NCBI RefSeq assembly: GCF_009930795.1
Contig: NZ_CP017146.1
Coordinates: 682,001 to 746,000 of the forward strand
Direction of reading: 5' to 3'
Source: Marisediminicola antarctica
GTDB taxonomy: Bacteria; Actinomycetota; Actinomycetes; Actinomycetales; Microbacteriaceae
Length of the DNA stretch: 64,000 nt
In this document: one piece after another, positions 7,934-16,914 of the stretch
How the letters are laid out: every line of letters begins with the position of its first letter
Numbering within the stretch: the stretch's first letter is position 1
Notes under the pieces: generated by a model
What the model was told of the DNA's origin: nothing
Databases searched by the model: none
What the model saw: the letters and a program-made list of their open reading frames with translations, nothing else
Translations under genes and position numbers: made by a program

Positions 7934-8228
7934 GCGGAAGCTGGCATGATCTGCCCGCGCCGTGTAACGTATGTAGGTCGGCTCTTGACACCGCGATCTC
8001 GCGGATGGGTTTGTAAGTCAGTTGGGCCGGTACTTCACCAATCGGATATGGACTCCGTGTGCGCGAACTCTGCGTGGGGTGAGACATTCACAATGTATGT
8101 GAAACGGCCCCGATCGGTTTTCTGTGCGGATTTCTGTCCGCTCGATCTTGACTGCCCGGGTTCTAGTAGTGCGAGCTCAACCGAGCTCAGCGTTGCCATG
8201 CAATGACAACAACCCAGAACTCCTCTTA
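7933..8228 (+). promoter_or_regulatory. leader/promoter region of the RNA helicase gene
   Basis: About 300 bp without a gene. It holds TTGACA at 7985-7990 (a -35 candidate without a well-spaced -10) and an inverted repeat TTCACA-N5-TGTGAA at 8087-8103. The sequence becomes pyrimidine-rich before the start codon, and no Shine-Dalgarno precedes ATG 8229. A long structured 5' leader is common for cold-inducible DEAD-box helicase genes, but this is inference. Confidence 0.35.
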
Positions 8229-10436
8229 ATGCCTGATTACAAGAAGCCGAACAACAACAAGTTTGAGTCGCGCAAGCCGGCCTCCTCGTCTGCCCCCGGC
8301 AGCCGCAGCGAAGGCCACCGTGGATTCCACGGCGACGCCGCTCCCGCCAAGAAGCGCTGGACCAACAACGACCGCGCCGCGCGCAGCGGAGACCGTCCCG
8401 CATCGAACGACCGCCGTCCCGACTGGAACCCGCGCGAGCGTCCCGCCTACAACGACCGCCCGAACCGCGGCGGCTCCGGTGACCGTCCGCAGCGCAACGA
8501 CCGCCCGAACACCAACGACCGCGCCCCGCGCAGCAACGACCGCCCGTCGTACGGCGATCGTCCGCAGCGCAACGACCGCCCTTCGTACGGCGACCGTCCG
8601 CAGCGCAACGACCGCCCGTCCTACGGAGATCGCGCGCAGCGGACCGAGCGTCCGTCGTACGGTGACCGCCCGCAGCGGACCGAGCGCCCGTCGTACGGCG
8701 AGCGCACCGAGCGCCCCAGCTACAACGACCGTCCGGCCCGCACCGAGCGCCCGAGCTATGGCGACCGCCCGCAGCGCACCGAGCGCCCGTCGCACGGCGA
8801 CCGCCCGGCCACGAACGACCGTGCCCCGCGCACCAACTTCAACGACCGCGACCGCCCGCAGCGCACCGAGCGTCCCTCTTACGGCGACCGCCCGGAGCGC
8901 TCGTCCTACGGCGACCGCTCGGCTCGCACCGAGCGTCCGAGCTACGGAGACCGCCCCGAGCGCACCGAGCGCCCGAGCTACGGCGACCGCCCGGAGCGCT
9001 CGTCCTACAGCGACCGCTCTGCCCGCACTGAGCGTCCCTCCTACAACGACCGTCCGGCTCGCACCGAGCGTCCGTCGTACAACGACCGTCCCTCGCAGGA
9101 CGACCGTCCGAAGCGCGCCTGGGAAGACCGTGCGCCGCGCAACAACTTCGACGAGCGTCCCCAGCGCCGCACGTCCGACCTGTACCCGAGCCGCGACGCC
9201 AAGAGCGGCCCGCACGAAGACGTGGTGCTCGAGCGCCTCGAAGCCAAGGTGATCACCGCCGGTGACGTCGAGGGCAAGACCTTCGGCGACCTCGGCCTCG
9301 GCGACAACATCACCCGCCAGCTGGCCACGATGGGAGCGGCCGCGCCGTTCCCGATCCAGGCCGCGACGATTCCGGATGTGCTCGCCGGCAAGGACGTGCT
9401 CGGTCGCGGCAAGACCGGCTCCGGCAAGACGATCGCCTTCGGCGCTCCTCTCGTCGAGCGCCTAATGGAGAACAACGGCGGCAAGGGACGCAAGCCGGGC
9501 CGCAAGCCCCGCGCGCTGATCCTCGCCCCGACCCGTGAGCTCGCGATGCAGATCAACCGTACCGTCGAGCCGATCGCCCGCTCGGTCGGCCTGTTCACCA
9601 CGACCATCGTCGGCGGAGTGCCGCAGTTCAAGCAGGTCTCCACCCTGCAGCGCGGCGTCGACATCGTCATCGCGACCCCTGGCCGCGTCGAAGACCTCAT
9701 CGAGCAGGGACGCCTCGACCTCAGCGAGGTCATCGTCACCGTTCTCGACGAGGCCGACCACATGTGCGACCTCGGGTTCCTCGAGCCCGTCCAGCGCATC
9801 CTGACCTCGACCGCGAAGGGCGGCCAGAAGCTGCTCTTCTCGGCCACGCTCGACAAGGGCGTCGCGACGCTCGTCAAGCAGTTCCTCAAGGACCCGGCCG
9901 TGCACGAGGTCGCCGGTGAAGACCAGGCCTCCTCCACGATCGACCACAAGGTTCTGCTCATCGAGCAGCGCGACAAGCGCGCGATCATCGAGCAGCTCGC
10001 ATCCGGTGCAGGCAAGACCCTCATCTTCGCCCGCACCCGTGCGTTCGCCGAGGAGCTCGCCGACCAGCTCGAAGACGCCGGCGTTCCCGCCACGTCGCTG
10101 CACGGTGACCTCAACCAGTCGCGCCGTACCCGCAACCTGCAGCTGCTCACCAGCGGCCGCGTCAACGTGCTCGTCGCGACGGACGTCGCGGCCCGCGGCA
10201 TCCACGTGGATGACATCACCTTGGTGATCCAGGCCGACGCACCAGACGAGTACAAGTCGTACCTGCACCGCGCCGGCCGTACGGGTCGCGCGGGCAAGGT
10301 CGGAACCGTCGTCACGCTCGTCTCCAAGTCGCGCAAGCGTCGCATGGACGAGCTGCTCGGCCGCGCCGAGATCCGCGCCACGTCGGTCGCCGCTCGCCCC
10401 GGCGACGCGCTGCTCGACGAGCTCGCCGCGCTGTAA
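8229..10436 (+). CDS. DEAD-box ATP-dependent RNA helicase with repeat-rich N-terminus
   Basis: 735 residues. The first ~330 are an unusual low-complexity tail built of RPSYGDRPQR(N/T)(D/E) units, rich in R, D, P, S and Y. The helicase core follows: Q motif FPIQAATIP, Walker A GKTGSGKT (near 395), PTRELAMQI, TPGR, DEAD box VLDEADHMCD (near 507), SAT, IFART, TDVAARG and HRAGRTGR. All catalytic motifs are intact. It unwinds or remodels RNA, probably in ribosome assembly or mRNA decay. Such arginine/tyrosine-rich tails usually follow the core (as in CsdA or Ded1-type proteins); here the tail precedes it. ATG 8229 is chosen because upstream codons give non-family sequence. Confidence 0.93.
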   Translation: MPDYKKPNNNKFESRKPASSSAPGSRSEGHRGFHGDAAPAKKRWTNNDRAARSGDRPASNDRRPDWNPRERPAYNDRPNRGGSGDRPQRNDRPNTNDRAPRSNDRPSYGDRPQRNDRPSYGDRPQRNDRPSYGDRAQRTERPSYGDRPQRTERPSYGERTERPSYNDRPARTERPSYGDRPQRTERPSHGDRPATNDRAPRTNFNDRDRPQRTERPSYGDRPERSSYGDRSARTERPSYGDRPERTERPSYGDRPERSSYSDRSARTERPSYNDRPARTERPSYNDRPSQDDRPKRAWEDRAPRNNFDERPQRRTSDLYPSRDAKSGPHEDVVLERLEAKVITAGDVEGKTFGDLGLGDNITRQLATMGAAAPFPIQAATIPDVLAGKDVLGRGKTGSGKTIAFGAPLVERLMENNGGKGRKPGRKPRALILAPTRELAMQINRTVEPIARSVGLFTTTIVGGVPQFKQVSTLQRGVDIVIATPGRVEDLIEQGRLDLSEVIVTVLDEADHMCDLGFLEPVQRILTSTAKGGQKLLFSATLDKGVATLVKQFLKDPAVHEVAGEDQASSTIDHKVLLIEQRDKRAIIEQLASGAGKTLIFARTRAFAEELADQLEDAGVPATSLHGDLNQSRRTRNLQLLTSGRVNVLVATDVAARGIHVDDITLVIQADAPDEYKSYLHRAGRTGRAGKVGTVVTLVSKSRKRRMDELLGRAEIRATSVAARPGDALLDELAAL

Positions 10437-10450
10437 CCTGCGCTCACTGA

Positions 10451-10485
10451 AAAGGCGCTCGTCCCCTCGGGGCGGGCGCCTTTTT
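10451..10485 (+). terminator. rho-independent terminator
   Basis: A GC-rich hairpin (GGCGCTCGTCCCC / GGGGCGGGCGCC) followed by TTTTT, 14 nt after the helicase stop codon. It closes the helicase transcription unit and insulates the polysaccharide operon. Confidence 0.85.
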
Positions 10486-10762
10486 CGTGCGCGGGGGCGG
10501 TTACGAGGTCTCTTCACGCCCCAGAGCGTGCTGCAACCCCTGTTGCGCCCTCGGGGGCACCGTTTGATCTGTAGTGTCGTTCACAGCGCGCCGTTCGTGG
10601 ATCGGGAAGACCAGAGGGGCGCATGGGCGGGCCGGGTCCTTGGCGATGACGCGGATGCAACACGTTTCTGTGGCATGGCGACGACATTGAGGATCATCAC
10701 GTGGATTGTGCGGGTGCCGCAGGCGGCGAAAGCCCCTTCGCGCGCCTCGGCGGGAGGTCCGC

Positions 10763-12607
10763 ATGGCGATGAGCGACTACGCGATGGGCAAGATGCAGTC
10801 GCTGTACAGCAACGGTCCGCTGACGAGATTCGGCACGCAGTACGCGTTCGACGCCGTGGCGTGGACCGCCTCGATACTTCTGGCCGTATTGCTGCGTTAC
10901 GACTTCGCCGTCGACCGTATCAACTGGATCTCGATCCTCCTCCTGTGCATCGCCGCCAGCGCGCTCCAGTTCGGGGCAGGCTTCCTCTTCTATCTCTACC
11001 GGGGGCGACACCCCTACGGCAGCTTCGCCGAGGTGCGCGCTCTCTCGTTCGTGGTTCTGCTGACCACCACGATTTTGGCGTTTCCGCTTCTCGGGCTGGG
11101 TCCGACATTCGAGATCCCGCGAAGCACGATCTTCATAGCTGCGCCCATCGCGTTTCTCGCGATGGGCGTCGTGCGCTACGTGAAGAGGCTCATCCTTGAG
11201 CGGGCGAACCGCCCCTTGGGCCACACCGACCGCGCGCTCGTCTACGGCGCGGGCTACCTCGGGTCCACCATCGTGCGTCGCATGGTCACCGACCGCGAAT
11301 CCCCCTACCTGCCGGTGGGGCTTCTCGACGATGACCCCAAGAAGCGCAATCTCTGGCTCCACGGCATCCGGGTGCAGGGAACGGTGCTCGACCTCGCCTA
11401 CGCAGTGCGGACCACTCGGGCGACGGTGCTCGTGGTGGCGATCGGGAGAGCGGATTCGACCCTGCTGCGGGAGATTTCGGATGCCGCGCTTCACGTAGGC
11501 GTCGCCGTGAAGGTGCTCCCGCCGCTCGAGGAGGTGCTCGACGGCAAGTCGCGGTTGAAAGACCTGCGCGATGTCTCGATCGAAGACCTCATCGGCCGGC
11601 ATCCGGTCGACACCGAGGTCGAGTCGATCGCAGGCTACCTGCAGGGCATGCGGGTTCTCGTCACCGGTGCCGGCGGGTCGATCGGCTCGGAGCTGTGCCG
11701 ACAGATCTCCCGGTTCGGTCCGAGCGAGCTCATCATGCTCGACCACGACGAGACCGGGCTGCAGAGCACCCAGCTGTCGATTCTCGGGCACGGGCTGCTC
11801 GATACCCGCGACGTCGTGCTCGCCTCGATCCGCGATCGGGATGCCCTCGAGCGCATCTTCGAGGAGCGCCGGCCCGACGTGGTCTTCCACGCCGCGGCCC
11901 TCAAGCACCTGCCCATGCTCGAGCAGTACCCCGACGAGGCGTGGAAGTCGAACGTGCTCGGCACGCGCAACGTGCTCGAGGCGGCCGAGGCCGTCAACGT
12001 GGGCACCTTCGTGAACATCTCCACCGACAAGGCGGCGAACCCGACGAGCGTGCTCGGCCACTCGAAGCGCGTGGCCGAGAAGCTCACCGCCTGGTCGGCG
12101 CAGAAGACCGGACTGCGCTACCTGTCGGTGCGCTTCGGCAACGTGATCGGCAGCCGCGGCTCGATGCTGCCGATCTTTACCTCCATCATCGAGGCCGGCG
12201 GACCGCTCACCATCACCCACCGCGACGTGACGCGCTTCTTCATGACGATCCCGGAGGCCTGCCAGCTCGTGGTGCAGGCCGGCGGAATCGGGCGTCCCGG
12301 CGAGGTGCTGATCCTCGACATGGGAGAGCCCGTGCGCATCCTCGATGTCGCGCAGCGCATGATCGACATGTCGGGCAAAGACATCGCCATCGTCTACACG
12401 GGCCTGCGTCCCGGCGAGAAGCTGCATGAAGAGCTCATCGGTGTGGGCGAGACGGACCATCGCCCGATCCACCCGCAGATCTCGCACACGTCGATCGACT
12501 GGATCGACCCGCTGGACTTGGATAGGGCCCAGTGGGAAGCGCGTTGCCGAGCCGCGTCGGTAGCAGGGTTTGCGGGCTCACCGATTGCCGGTGGCTCCTG
12601 GACATGA
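10763..12607 (+). CDS. membrane nucleotide-sugar 4,6-dehydratase (PglF/CapD-type)
   Basis: 614 residues. The N-terminal third has four membrane helices, then a CoA-binding-like Rossmann segment (RALVYGAGYLGSTIVRRM). The C-terminal SDR domain starts with GAGGSIGSELCRQI (near 302) and contains the STDKAANPTSVLGHSK active-site region. It probably converts UDP-GlcNAc to the 4-keto-6-deoxy sugar at the membrane. This is the first gene of the polysaccharide operon, with a strong GGGAGGT site 6 nt before ATG 10763. The stop overlaps the next start (ATGA). Whether it acts in parallel with the soluble FnlA-type enzyme at 15856 or makes a second sugar is unknown. Confidence 0.9.
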   Translation: MAMSDYAMGKMQSLYSNGPLTRFGTQYAFDAVAWTASILLAVLLRYDFAVDRINWISILLLCIAASALQFGAGFLFYLYRGRHPYGSFAEVRALSFVVLLTTTILAFPLLGLGPTFEIPRSTIFIAAPIAFLAMGVVRYVKRLILERANRPLGHTDRALVYGAGYLGSTIVRRMVTDRESPYLPVGLLDDDPKKRNLWLHGIRVQGTVLDLAYAVRTTRATVLVVAIGRADSTLLREISDAALHVGVAVKVLPPLEEVLDGKSRLKDLRDVSIEDLIGRHPVDTEVESIAGYLQGMRVLVTGAGGSIGSELCRQISRFGPSELIMLDHDETGLQSTQLSILGHGLLDTRDVVLASIRDRDALERIFEERRPDVVFHAAALKHLPMLEQYPDEAWKSNVLGTRNVLEAAEAVNVGTFVNISTDKAANPTSVLGHSKRVAEKLTAWSAQKTGLRYLSVRFGNVIGSRGSMLPIFTSIIEAGGPLTITHRDVTRFFMTIPEACQLVVQAGGIGRPGEVLILDMGEPVRILDVAQRMIDMSGKDIAIVYTGLRPGEKLHEELIGVGETDHRPIHPQISHTSIDWIDPLDLDRAQWEARCRAASVAGFAGSPIAGGSWT

Positions 12608-14622
12608 CGACCGTCGTTGCGGTGGCTGTCGCTTGTGTTTCGAGTCTGGTGGCCCCTTTTGCAGTCCGCCCTCTCCTGCAGCGCCTGGGCGTGATCGACG
12701 TACCCAACGAACGGTCATCCCACACACGGCCCGTGATTCGCGGCGTCGGCCTCGCCCCCCTGGTTGCCATCGTCATCGGGTATTCGATTGTGCTCGCATC
12801 TGACCCCGCAGACAGGGCCATTCTGCTCGTGCTCCTGGCGGTCTCCGTCGCGGCCGGCGCACTGGGGCTGATCGAGGACACGCGTGGTCTGCCGATCAGG
12901 GTGCGCGCGTCCGCGCAGATCGTCATCGGCCTGGTCGGCGCCTGTGCTGTCGTCACGCTGGCAGATGGGCCGTTGTGGCTTGTCCCGATCTTCGCGGCTG
13001 CCATCGCCGCGTACGTCAACGCGGCGAACTTCATGGACGGAATCGATGGGATCTCCGGTCTCCATGGGGCCGTCGGCGGCGGAGCCTTTGCACTTATCGG
13101 CGGGATCCTCGCCCTGCCGTGGCTGGTCACCGCGGGGCTCCTGCTCGCCGTCGTCTTTGCCGCGTTTCTGCCGTGGAACCTGCTTCGTGGGGGGATGTTC
13201 CTCGGCGATGTCGGCAGCTACCTGCTCGGCGGTGGGATCGCGGTCGTCGCCGTCGCGGCACTCGCGAACGGCGTGCCTGTGCTCGCCGTACTCGGCCCGC
13301 TGGCCATCTACCTCGCCGACACCGGCGTGACACTCGTGCGTCGCGTCGTGCGAGGGGATCGTTGGTCTGAGGCGCACCGCAGCCATACCTATCAGCGGCT
13401 CTGCGACCAGCGGCTGTCGCACCTCCAGGTCGCGACAGTGGTGACGGTGGCGACTGCGGCCACGTCGTTCGCGGGGCTTCTCAGCCTCGTGGGTCCTCGT
13501 GCCGGCGCCGTCGGGGCAGTGGGAATGGCGCTCGTGATCGGTGCCTACTTGTGGGCCCCGCAGCTTGCGGCACGCAGTGTTGGCGCTGAGATTCGTATCG
13601 ACTCCCCGCCGCTGGTGGAATCGGCGCTCCCTTCTCGGGCCGGGGCTGGTCTTTCGCCGCGGTGGGCGGTCGTGGGGGCCTCCGGGTTCATCGGCTCAGC
13701 GCTCGTTGAGGAGCTGACGGGGCGAGGGCTCGAAGTGGTGCAGATTGCCGCGCCCCGCCTTCTTCTTGACCCGTCATCCGAGATTGATGCCGTGGTTGCA
13801 GAGTCCGATCGCCACAGCCACGAACTCGAGTCACTCGGCCGACGACTCTCGGGAGTCGCCGTCGTCGTGAATGCCGCTGGACTGGCCGCGCCCGATTCAG
13901 GCGCGGATGCCTCGCTCTTTGGCGCCAACACGTTGTTGCCGGTCGTGATCGCGCGGGCCGCGAACGCCGCGGGCTGCGCTCGATACATCCACCTCAGTTC
14001 GGCCGCAGTGCAGGGGAGATGTGAGGTGCTCGACGAATCCGCCGCGACCCGGCCATTCTCGCCGTACTCTCGCTCGAAGGCCGTCGGCGAAGGAGCGCTG
14101 CTCGCCTACCTGGCGGAATTTGATAGCGACGACTCGCCGGAGGTGGTGATTGTGCGCGCGACCTCGGTGCAGGGTTTGGATCGCGCGACTACCGTTCAGC
14201 TTCGCCGCGTGGCGACCTCGCCGATCGCCTCCGTCGCGCGACCCGGCAACCGGCCGTCGGTCGTGAGCTCGGTGCGCGGGTTGGTGGACTTCGTGGCAGA
14301 GGTCGGGGCGCATCGCCACTCGGTGCCGACCATCGTGCTTCAGCCGTGGGAGGGGCTCACCACCTCCCACGTGCTCGAGCTGGCCGGCGGGCGCACACCC
14401 ACAATGCTGCCGCTCGCCGTCTGCCGAGCGGTGCTCGCGGTCGGTTTCGCTGCCGGGTCGGTTGCGCCCCCTCTGCGCGGCATCGTGCGTCGGGTCGAAG
14501 TCATGTGGATGGGCCAGGCCCAGAACGCGACCTGGGCGCGCTCGGCGGGGTTCAGCGAGACGGAGACCGGCCGCGTGGCGGACGTACTTCGGGGCAGAGC
14601 GGTCGAGGCGAGCCGACAATGA
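12604..14622 (+). CDS. WecA/MraY-type phosphosugar transferase fused to an SDR domain
   Basis: 672 residues. Residues 1-~330 form a polytopic glycosyltransferase-4 family enzyme with NAANFMDGIDGISG near 140 (the Asp-rich Mg site of WecA/TagO proteins), an FLGDVGSYLLG loop and a histidine loop AHRSHTYQRL. It should transfer a sugar phosphate to undecaprenyl phosphate and so initiate repeat-unit assembly. From about 355 a second domain begins with GASGFIGSALVEEL and has NAAGLAAPDS, HLSSAAV and YSRSK (Y-x3-K), an extended SDR/epimerase. The fusion resembles paired wbpL/wbpV-like genes made into one protein (inference). The ATGA start is chosen because it overlaps the previous stop. Confidence 0.88.
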   Translation: MTTVVAVAVACVSSLVAPFAVRPLLQRLGVIDVPNERSSHTRPVIRGVGLAPLVAIVIGYSIVLASDPADRAILLVLLAVSVAAGALGLIEDTRGLPIRVRASAQIVIGLVGACAVVTLADGPLWLVPIFAAAIAAYVNAANFMDGIDGISGLHGAVGGGAFALIGGILALPWLVTAGLLLAVVFAAFLPWNLLRGGMFLGDVGSYLLGGGIAVVAVAALANGVPVLAVLGPLAIYLADTGVTLVRRVVRGDRWSEAHRSHTYQRLCDQRLSHLQVATVVTVATAATSFAGLLSLVGPRAGAVGAVGMALVIGAYLWAPQLAARSVGAEIRIDSPPLVESALPSRAGAGLSPRWAVVGASGFIGSALVEELTGRGLEVVQIAAPRLLLDPSSEIDAVVAESDRHSHELESLGRRLSGVAVVVNAAGLAAPDSGADASLFGANTLLPVVIARAANAAGCARYIHLSSAAVQGRCEVLDESAATRPFSPYSRSKAVGEGALLAYLAEFDSDDSPEVVIVRATSVQGLDRATTVQLRRVATSPIASVARPGNRPSVVSSVRGLVDFVAEVGAHRHSVPTIVLQPWEGLTTSHVLELAGGRTPTMLPLAVCRAVLAVGFAAGSVAPPLRGIVRRVEVMWMGQAQNATWARSAGFSETETGRVADVLRGRAVEASRQ

Positions 14623-15872
14623 GAATCGGAATGCTTTCCCAATGGTTCGATCCGGAACCCGGCCCCGCGGCACTACCCGGCGTGTTCGCACGCGAGTTCG
14701 TGAGCGCAGGCCACTCCGTGAGGGTGCTCACTGGCTACCCGAACTATCCGCAGGGCAAGCTCTACCCCGGCTACCGTCAGCGGATGCGTGGAGTGTCGCG
14801 AGACCAGGGGCTCGCTCTGACTCGCGTGCCGCTGTACCCGAATCACAGTTCCTCGTCGCTCGGACGAGTGGCTAATTATGCGAGTTTCGCGGGCTCGGCC
14901 ACGGCATTCGGCGGCGATGCGCTCCGGGGCGCGGATGCAATCTGGGTGTACAACTCGCCAGCTACGGTGAGCATCCCGCTCATGGCCCATTCCCGCTGGG
15001 GACGGACTCCCTACTTCCTGCATGTGCAGGACCTGTGGCCGGACTCGCTCATCGAGAGCGGTATGTTCCCCGCTGGACGGCTCGGTAGCGCGGCAGCCGC
15101 GGTAGTCCGGCGGATAGTCAAGGCGACGGAAGACCGTGCCGCTGTCATCGGGGTGATCTCGCCCAGCGTGCGCGAACTCATACTCGGCAGGAACCCTGAA
15201 ATCGACCCGGCGAAGATCGTCTACGTTCCGAATCCAACCGACGAGAGCCTGTTTCGCCCTGTGGGGGACATCCGGGGGCACGGTGTCGAGAAAGCCGACG
15301 CAGACCTTTTCACTCTGATGTATGTGGGGGCGATTGGCGAAGTCCAAGGGCTCGACACCCTCATCGAGGTTGCCCGCCGAATGGCTTCCCGCCGTCACAT
15401 CCGGTTCGCCATCGTTGGTGACGGCATCTCCCGCGACAGGCTCGAAAGTTCCGCACGCGAGCTGGGGCTCACGAACGTCGTTTTTCACGGGCGAGTCGCG
15501 AAGGAAGACGTGCCGAGCATGATGGCCGGGGCTGACGCGCAACTGGTGTCGTTGGCAGCAACGCAGTTTCTGCGGCACACCACGCCCAGCAAGATTGCAT
15601 CATTGCTCGCCTCGGAAGTTCCGATTATTGGACACATTGCGGGCGACGGAGCGACGATGCTGCGAGACTCGGGTGCGGCGATGGTTGTCGAACCGGGCGA
15701 TGCCGACGGGATGTCGGACGCCGTTCTCGCGTTGGCGAACATGACGCCGGCTGAACGCCAGTTGATGGCCGCGCGGGGACGAAGGTACTACGACGCGAAC
15801 CTGTCTGCACAGGTGGCCGCCGGCAAGGTTGTTGAGGCATTGAAAGGGACGCTCCGTGAACACCAGCATTAA
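14619..15872 (+). CDS. WbuB-like GT4 glycosyltransferase (putative L-FucNAc transferase)
   Basis: 417 residues of GT-B fold. The N-terminal half has the WbuB-type sequence MLSQWFDPEPGPAALPG and HVQDLWPDSLIESG. The C-terminal half has the nucleotide-binding segment YVGAIGEVQGLDTLIEVAR. WbuB adds N-acetyl-L-fucosamine in E. coli O26, and the three UDP-L-FucNAc synthesis genes follow immediately, so the donor is probably UDP-L-FucNAc. The ATG overlaps the previous stop by 4 bp; the longer frame from 14346 is an overlap artefact. Confidence 0.85.
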   Translation: MRIGMLSQWFDPEPGPAALPGVFAREFVSAGHSVRVLTGYPNYPQGKLYPGYRQRMRGVSRDQGLALTRVPLYPNHSSSSLGRVANYASFAGSATAFGGDALRGADAIWVYNSPATVSIPLMAHSRWGRTPYFLHVQDLWPDSLIESGMFPAGRLGSAAAAVVRRIVKATEDRAAVIGVISPSVRELILGRNPEIDPAKIVYVPNPTDESLFRPVGDIRGHGVEKADADLFTLMYVGAIGEVQGLDTLIEVARRMASRRHIRFAIVGDGISRDRLESSARELGLTNVVFHGRVAKEDVPSMMAGADAQLVSLAATQFLRHTTPSKIASLLASEVPIIGHIAGDGATMLRDSGAAMVVEPGDADGMSDAVLALANMTPAERQLMAARGRRYYDANLSAQVAAGKVVEALKGTLREHQH

Positions 15873-16914
15873 CGACTACCGAGGCAAGCGAGTTCTTATC
15901 ACCGGCGGCACCGGCTCGTTCGGACACACCGTCACTGAAAAGCTGTTGATGCGCGATGTCGCCGAGATTCGCATCCTCAGTCGGGACGAGGCAAAGCAGG
16001 ACCTCATGCGCCACGAGCTGCCCGATGCCCGCCTGCGCTTTTACGTCGGAGACATCCGCGACTACCTGAGCGTCGAGCGGGCCATGCGCGACGTCGACTA
16101 TGTGTTCCATGCCGCCGCCCTGAAGCAGGTCCCGTCGTGCGAGTTCTTCCCGATGGAGGCGGTCAGGACCAACGTGCAGGGAAGCGAGAACGTGGTGCGC
16201 GCGGCGGACCACGCTGGTGTCTCCTCCGTTGTCTGCCTGAGCACAGACAAGGCCGTTTACCCCGTCAACGCGATGGGCATGAGCAAGGCCATGATGGAGA
16301 AGGTCGCGCAGTCGCATGGCCTCAACAATCCCAACGCCGACACGACCGTGTCGTGCGTGCGCTATGGCAACGTCATGTACTCCCGCGGCTCGGTCATCCC
16401 GCTGTTCATTCGCCAGCTCAAGGCCGGCAAGAACCTCACGGTGACAAACCCGGACATGACCCGATTCATGATGTCCCTGGCCGATTCTGTCGACCTTGTC
16501 GAGTTCGCCTTCCAGCAGGCAGACCAGGGGGACCTGTTCATTCGCAAGGCGAAGGCCTGCTCCGTCGGGGACCTCGCTCTCGCGACCATCAGCCTGTTCG
16601 AGTCGAACGCACGAGTCGAGGTGATCGGCACCCGGCATGCGGAGAAGCTTTCGGAGGCCCTCGCGACCCGTGAGGAGCTCTCCCGGGCGCAGGACATGGG
16701 TGCCTACTTCCGCATTCAAGCCGACAACCGCGACCTCAACTACAGCGTGTATGTGGAGGAGGGGGACACGGCCGTTGCCCGCTACGACGACTACGACTCG
16801 CACACGGTCGATCGGATGAGTGTGCGCGAGATCAAGGAACTGCTGCTTACCCTCCCCGAGATCCATGCCGAACTCGCGCTCGCCGGCATCACTGCGGAAC
16901 GTGCGACTGCGTGA
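15856..16914 (+). CDS. fnlA: UDP-GlcNAc 4,6-dehydratase/5-epimerase (FnlA/CapE/WbjB)
   Basis: 352-residue extended SDR. It has the NAD motif GGTGSFGHTVTEKLL at the N-terminus, FHAAALKQVPSCEF, and the active-site segment STDKAVYPVNAMGMSK. The methionine in place of the usual SDR tyrosine is typical for FlaA1/CapE-type dehydratases. It catalyses the first step from UDP-GlcNAc toward UDP-L-FucNAc. Start is GTG 15856, overlapping the previous gene by 17 bp. It is followed in order by the B and C enzymes, which makes the assignment strong. Confidence 0.92.
   Translation: MNTSINDYRGKRVLITGGTGSFGHTVTEKLLMRDVAEIRILSRDEAKQDLMRHELPDARLRFYVGDIRDYLSVERAMRDVDYVFHAAALKQVPSCEFFPMEAVRTNVQGSENVVRAADHAGVSSVVCLSTDKAVYPVNAMGMSKAMMEKVAQSHGLNNPNADTTVSCVRYGNVMYSRGSVIPLFIRQLKAGKNLTVTNPDMTRFMMSLADSVDLVEFAFQQADQGDLFIRKAKACSVGDLALATISLFESNARVEVIGTRHAEKLSEALATREELSRAQDMGAYFRIQADNRDLNYSVYVEEGDTAVARYDDYDSHTVDRMSVREIKELLLTLPEIHAELALAGITAERATA

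Noticed and set aside
6555-7937. Target-site duplication of the insertion sequence
   Set aside because: The flanks next to the outer terminal repeats do not match over 3-8 bp in any register I tried.
10501-10762. Small gene between the helicase terminator and the polysaccharide operon
   Set aside because: Frames there have no ribosome site or recognisable composition and extend into the dehydratase gene out of frame. The interval is better read as promoter region.
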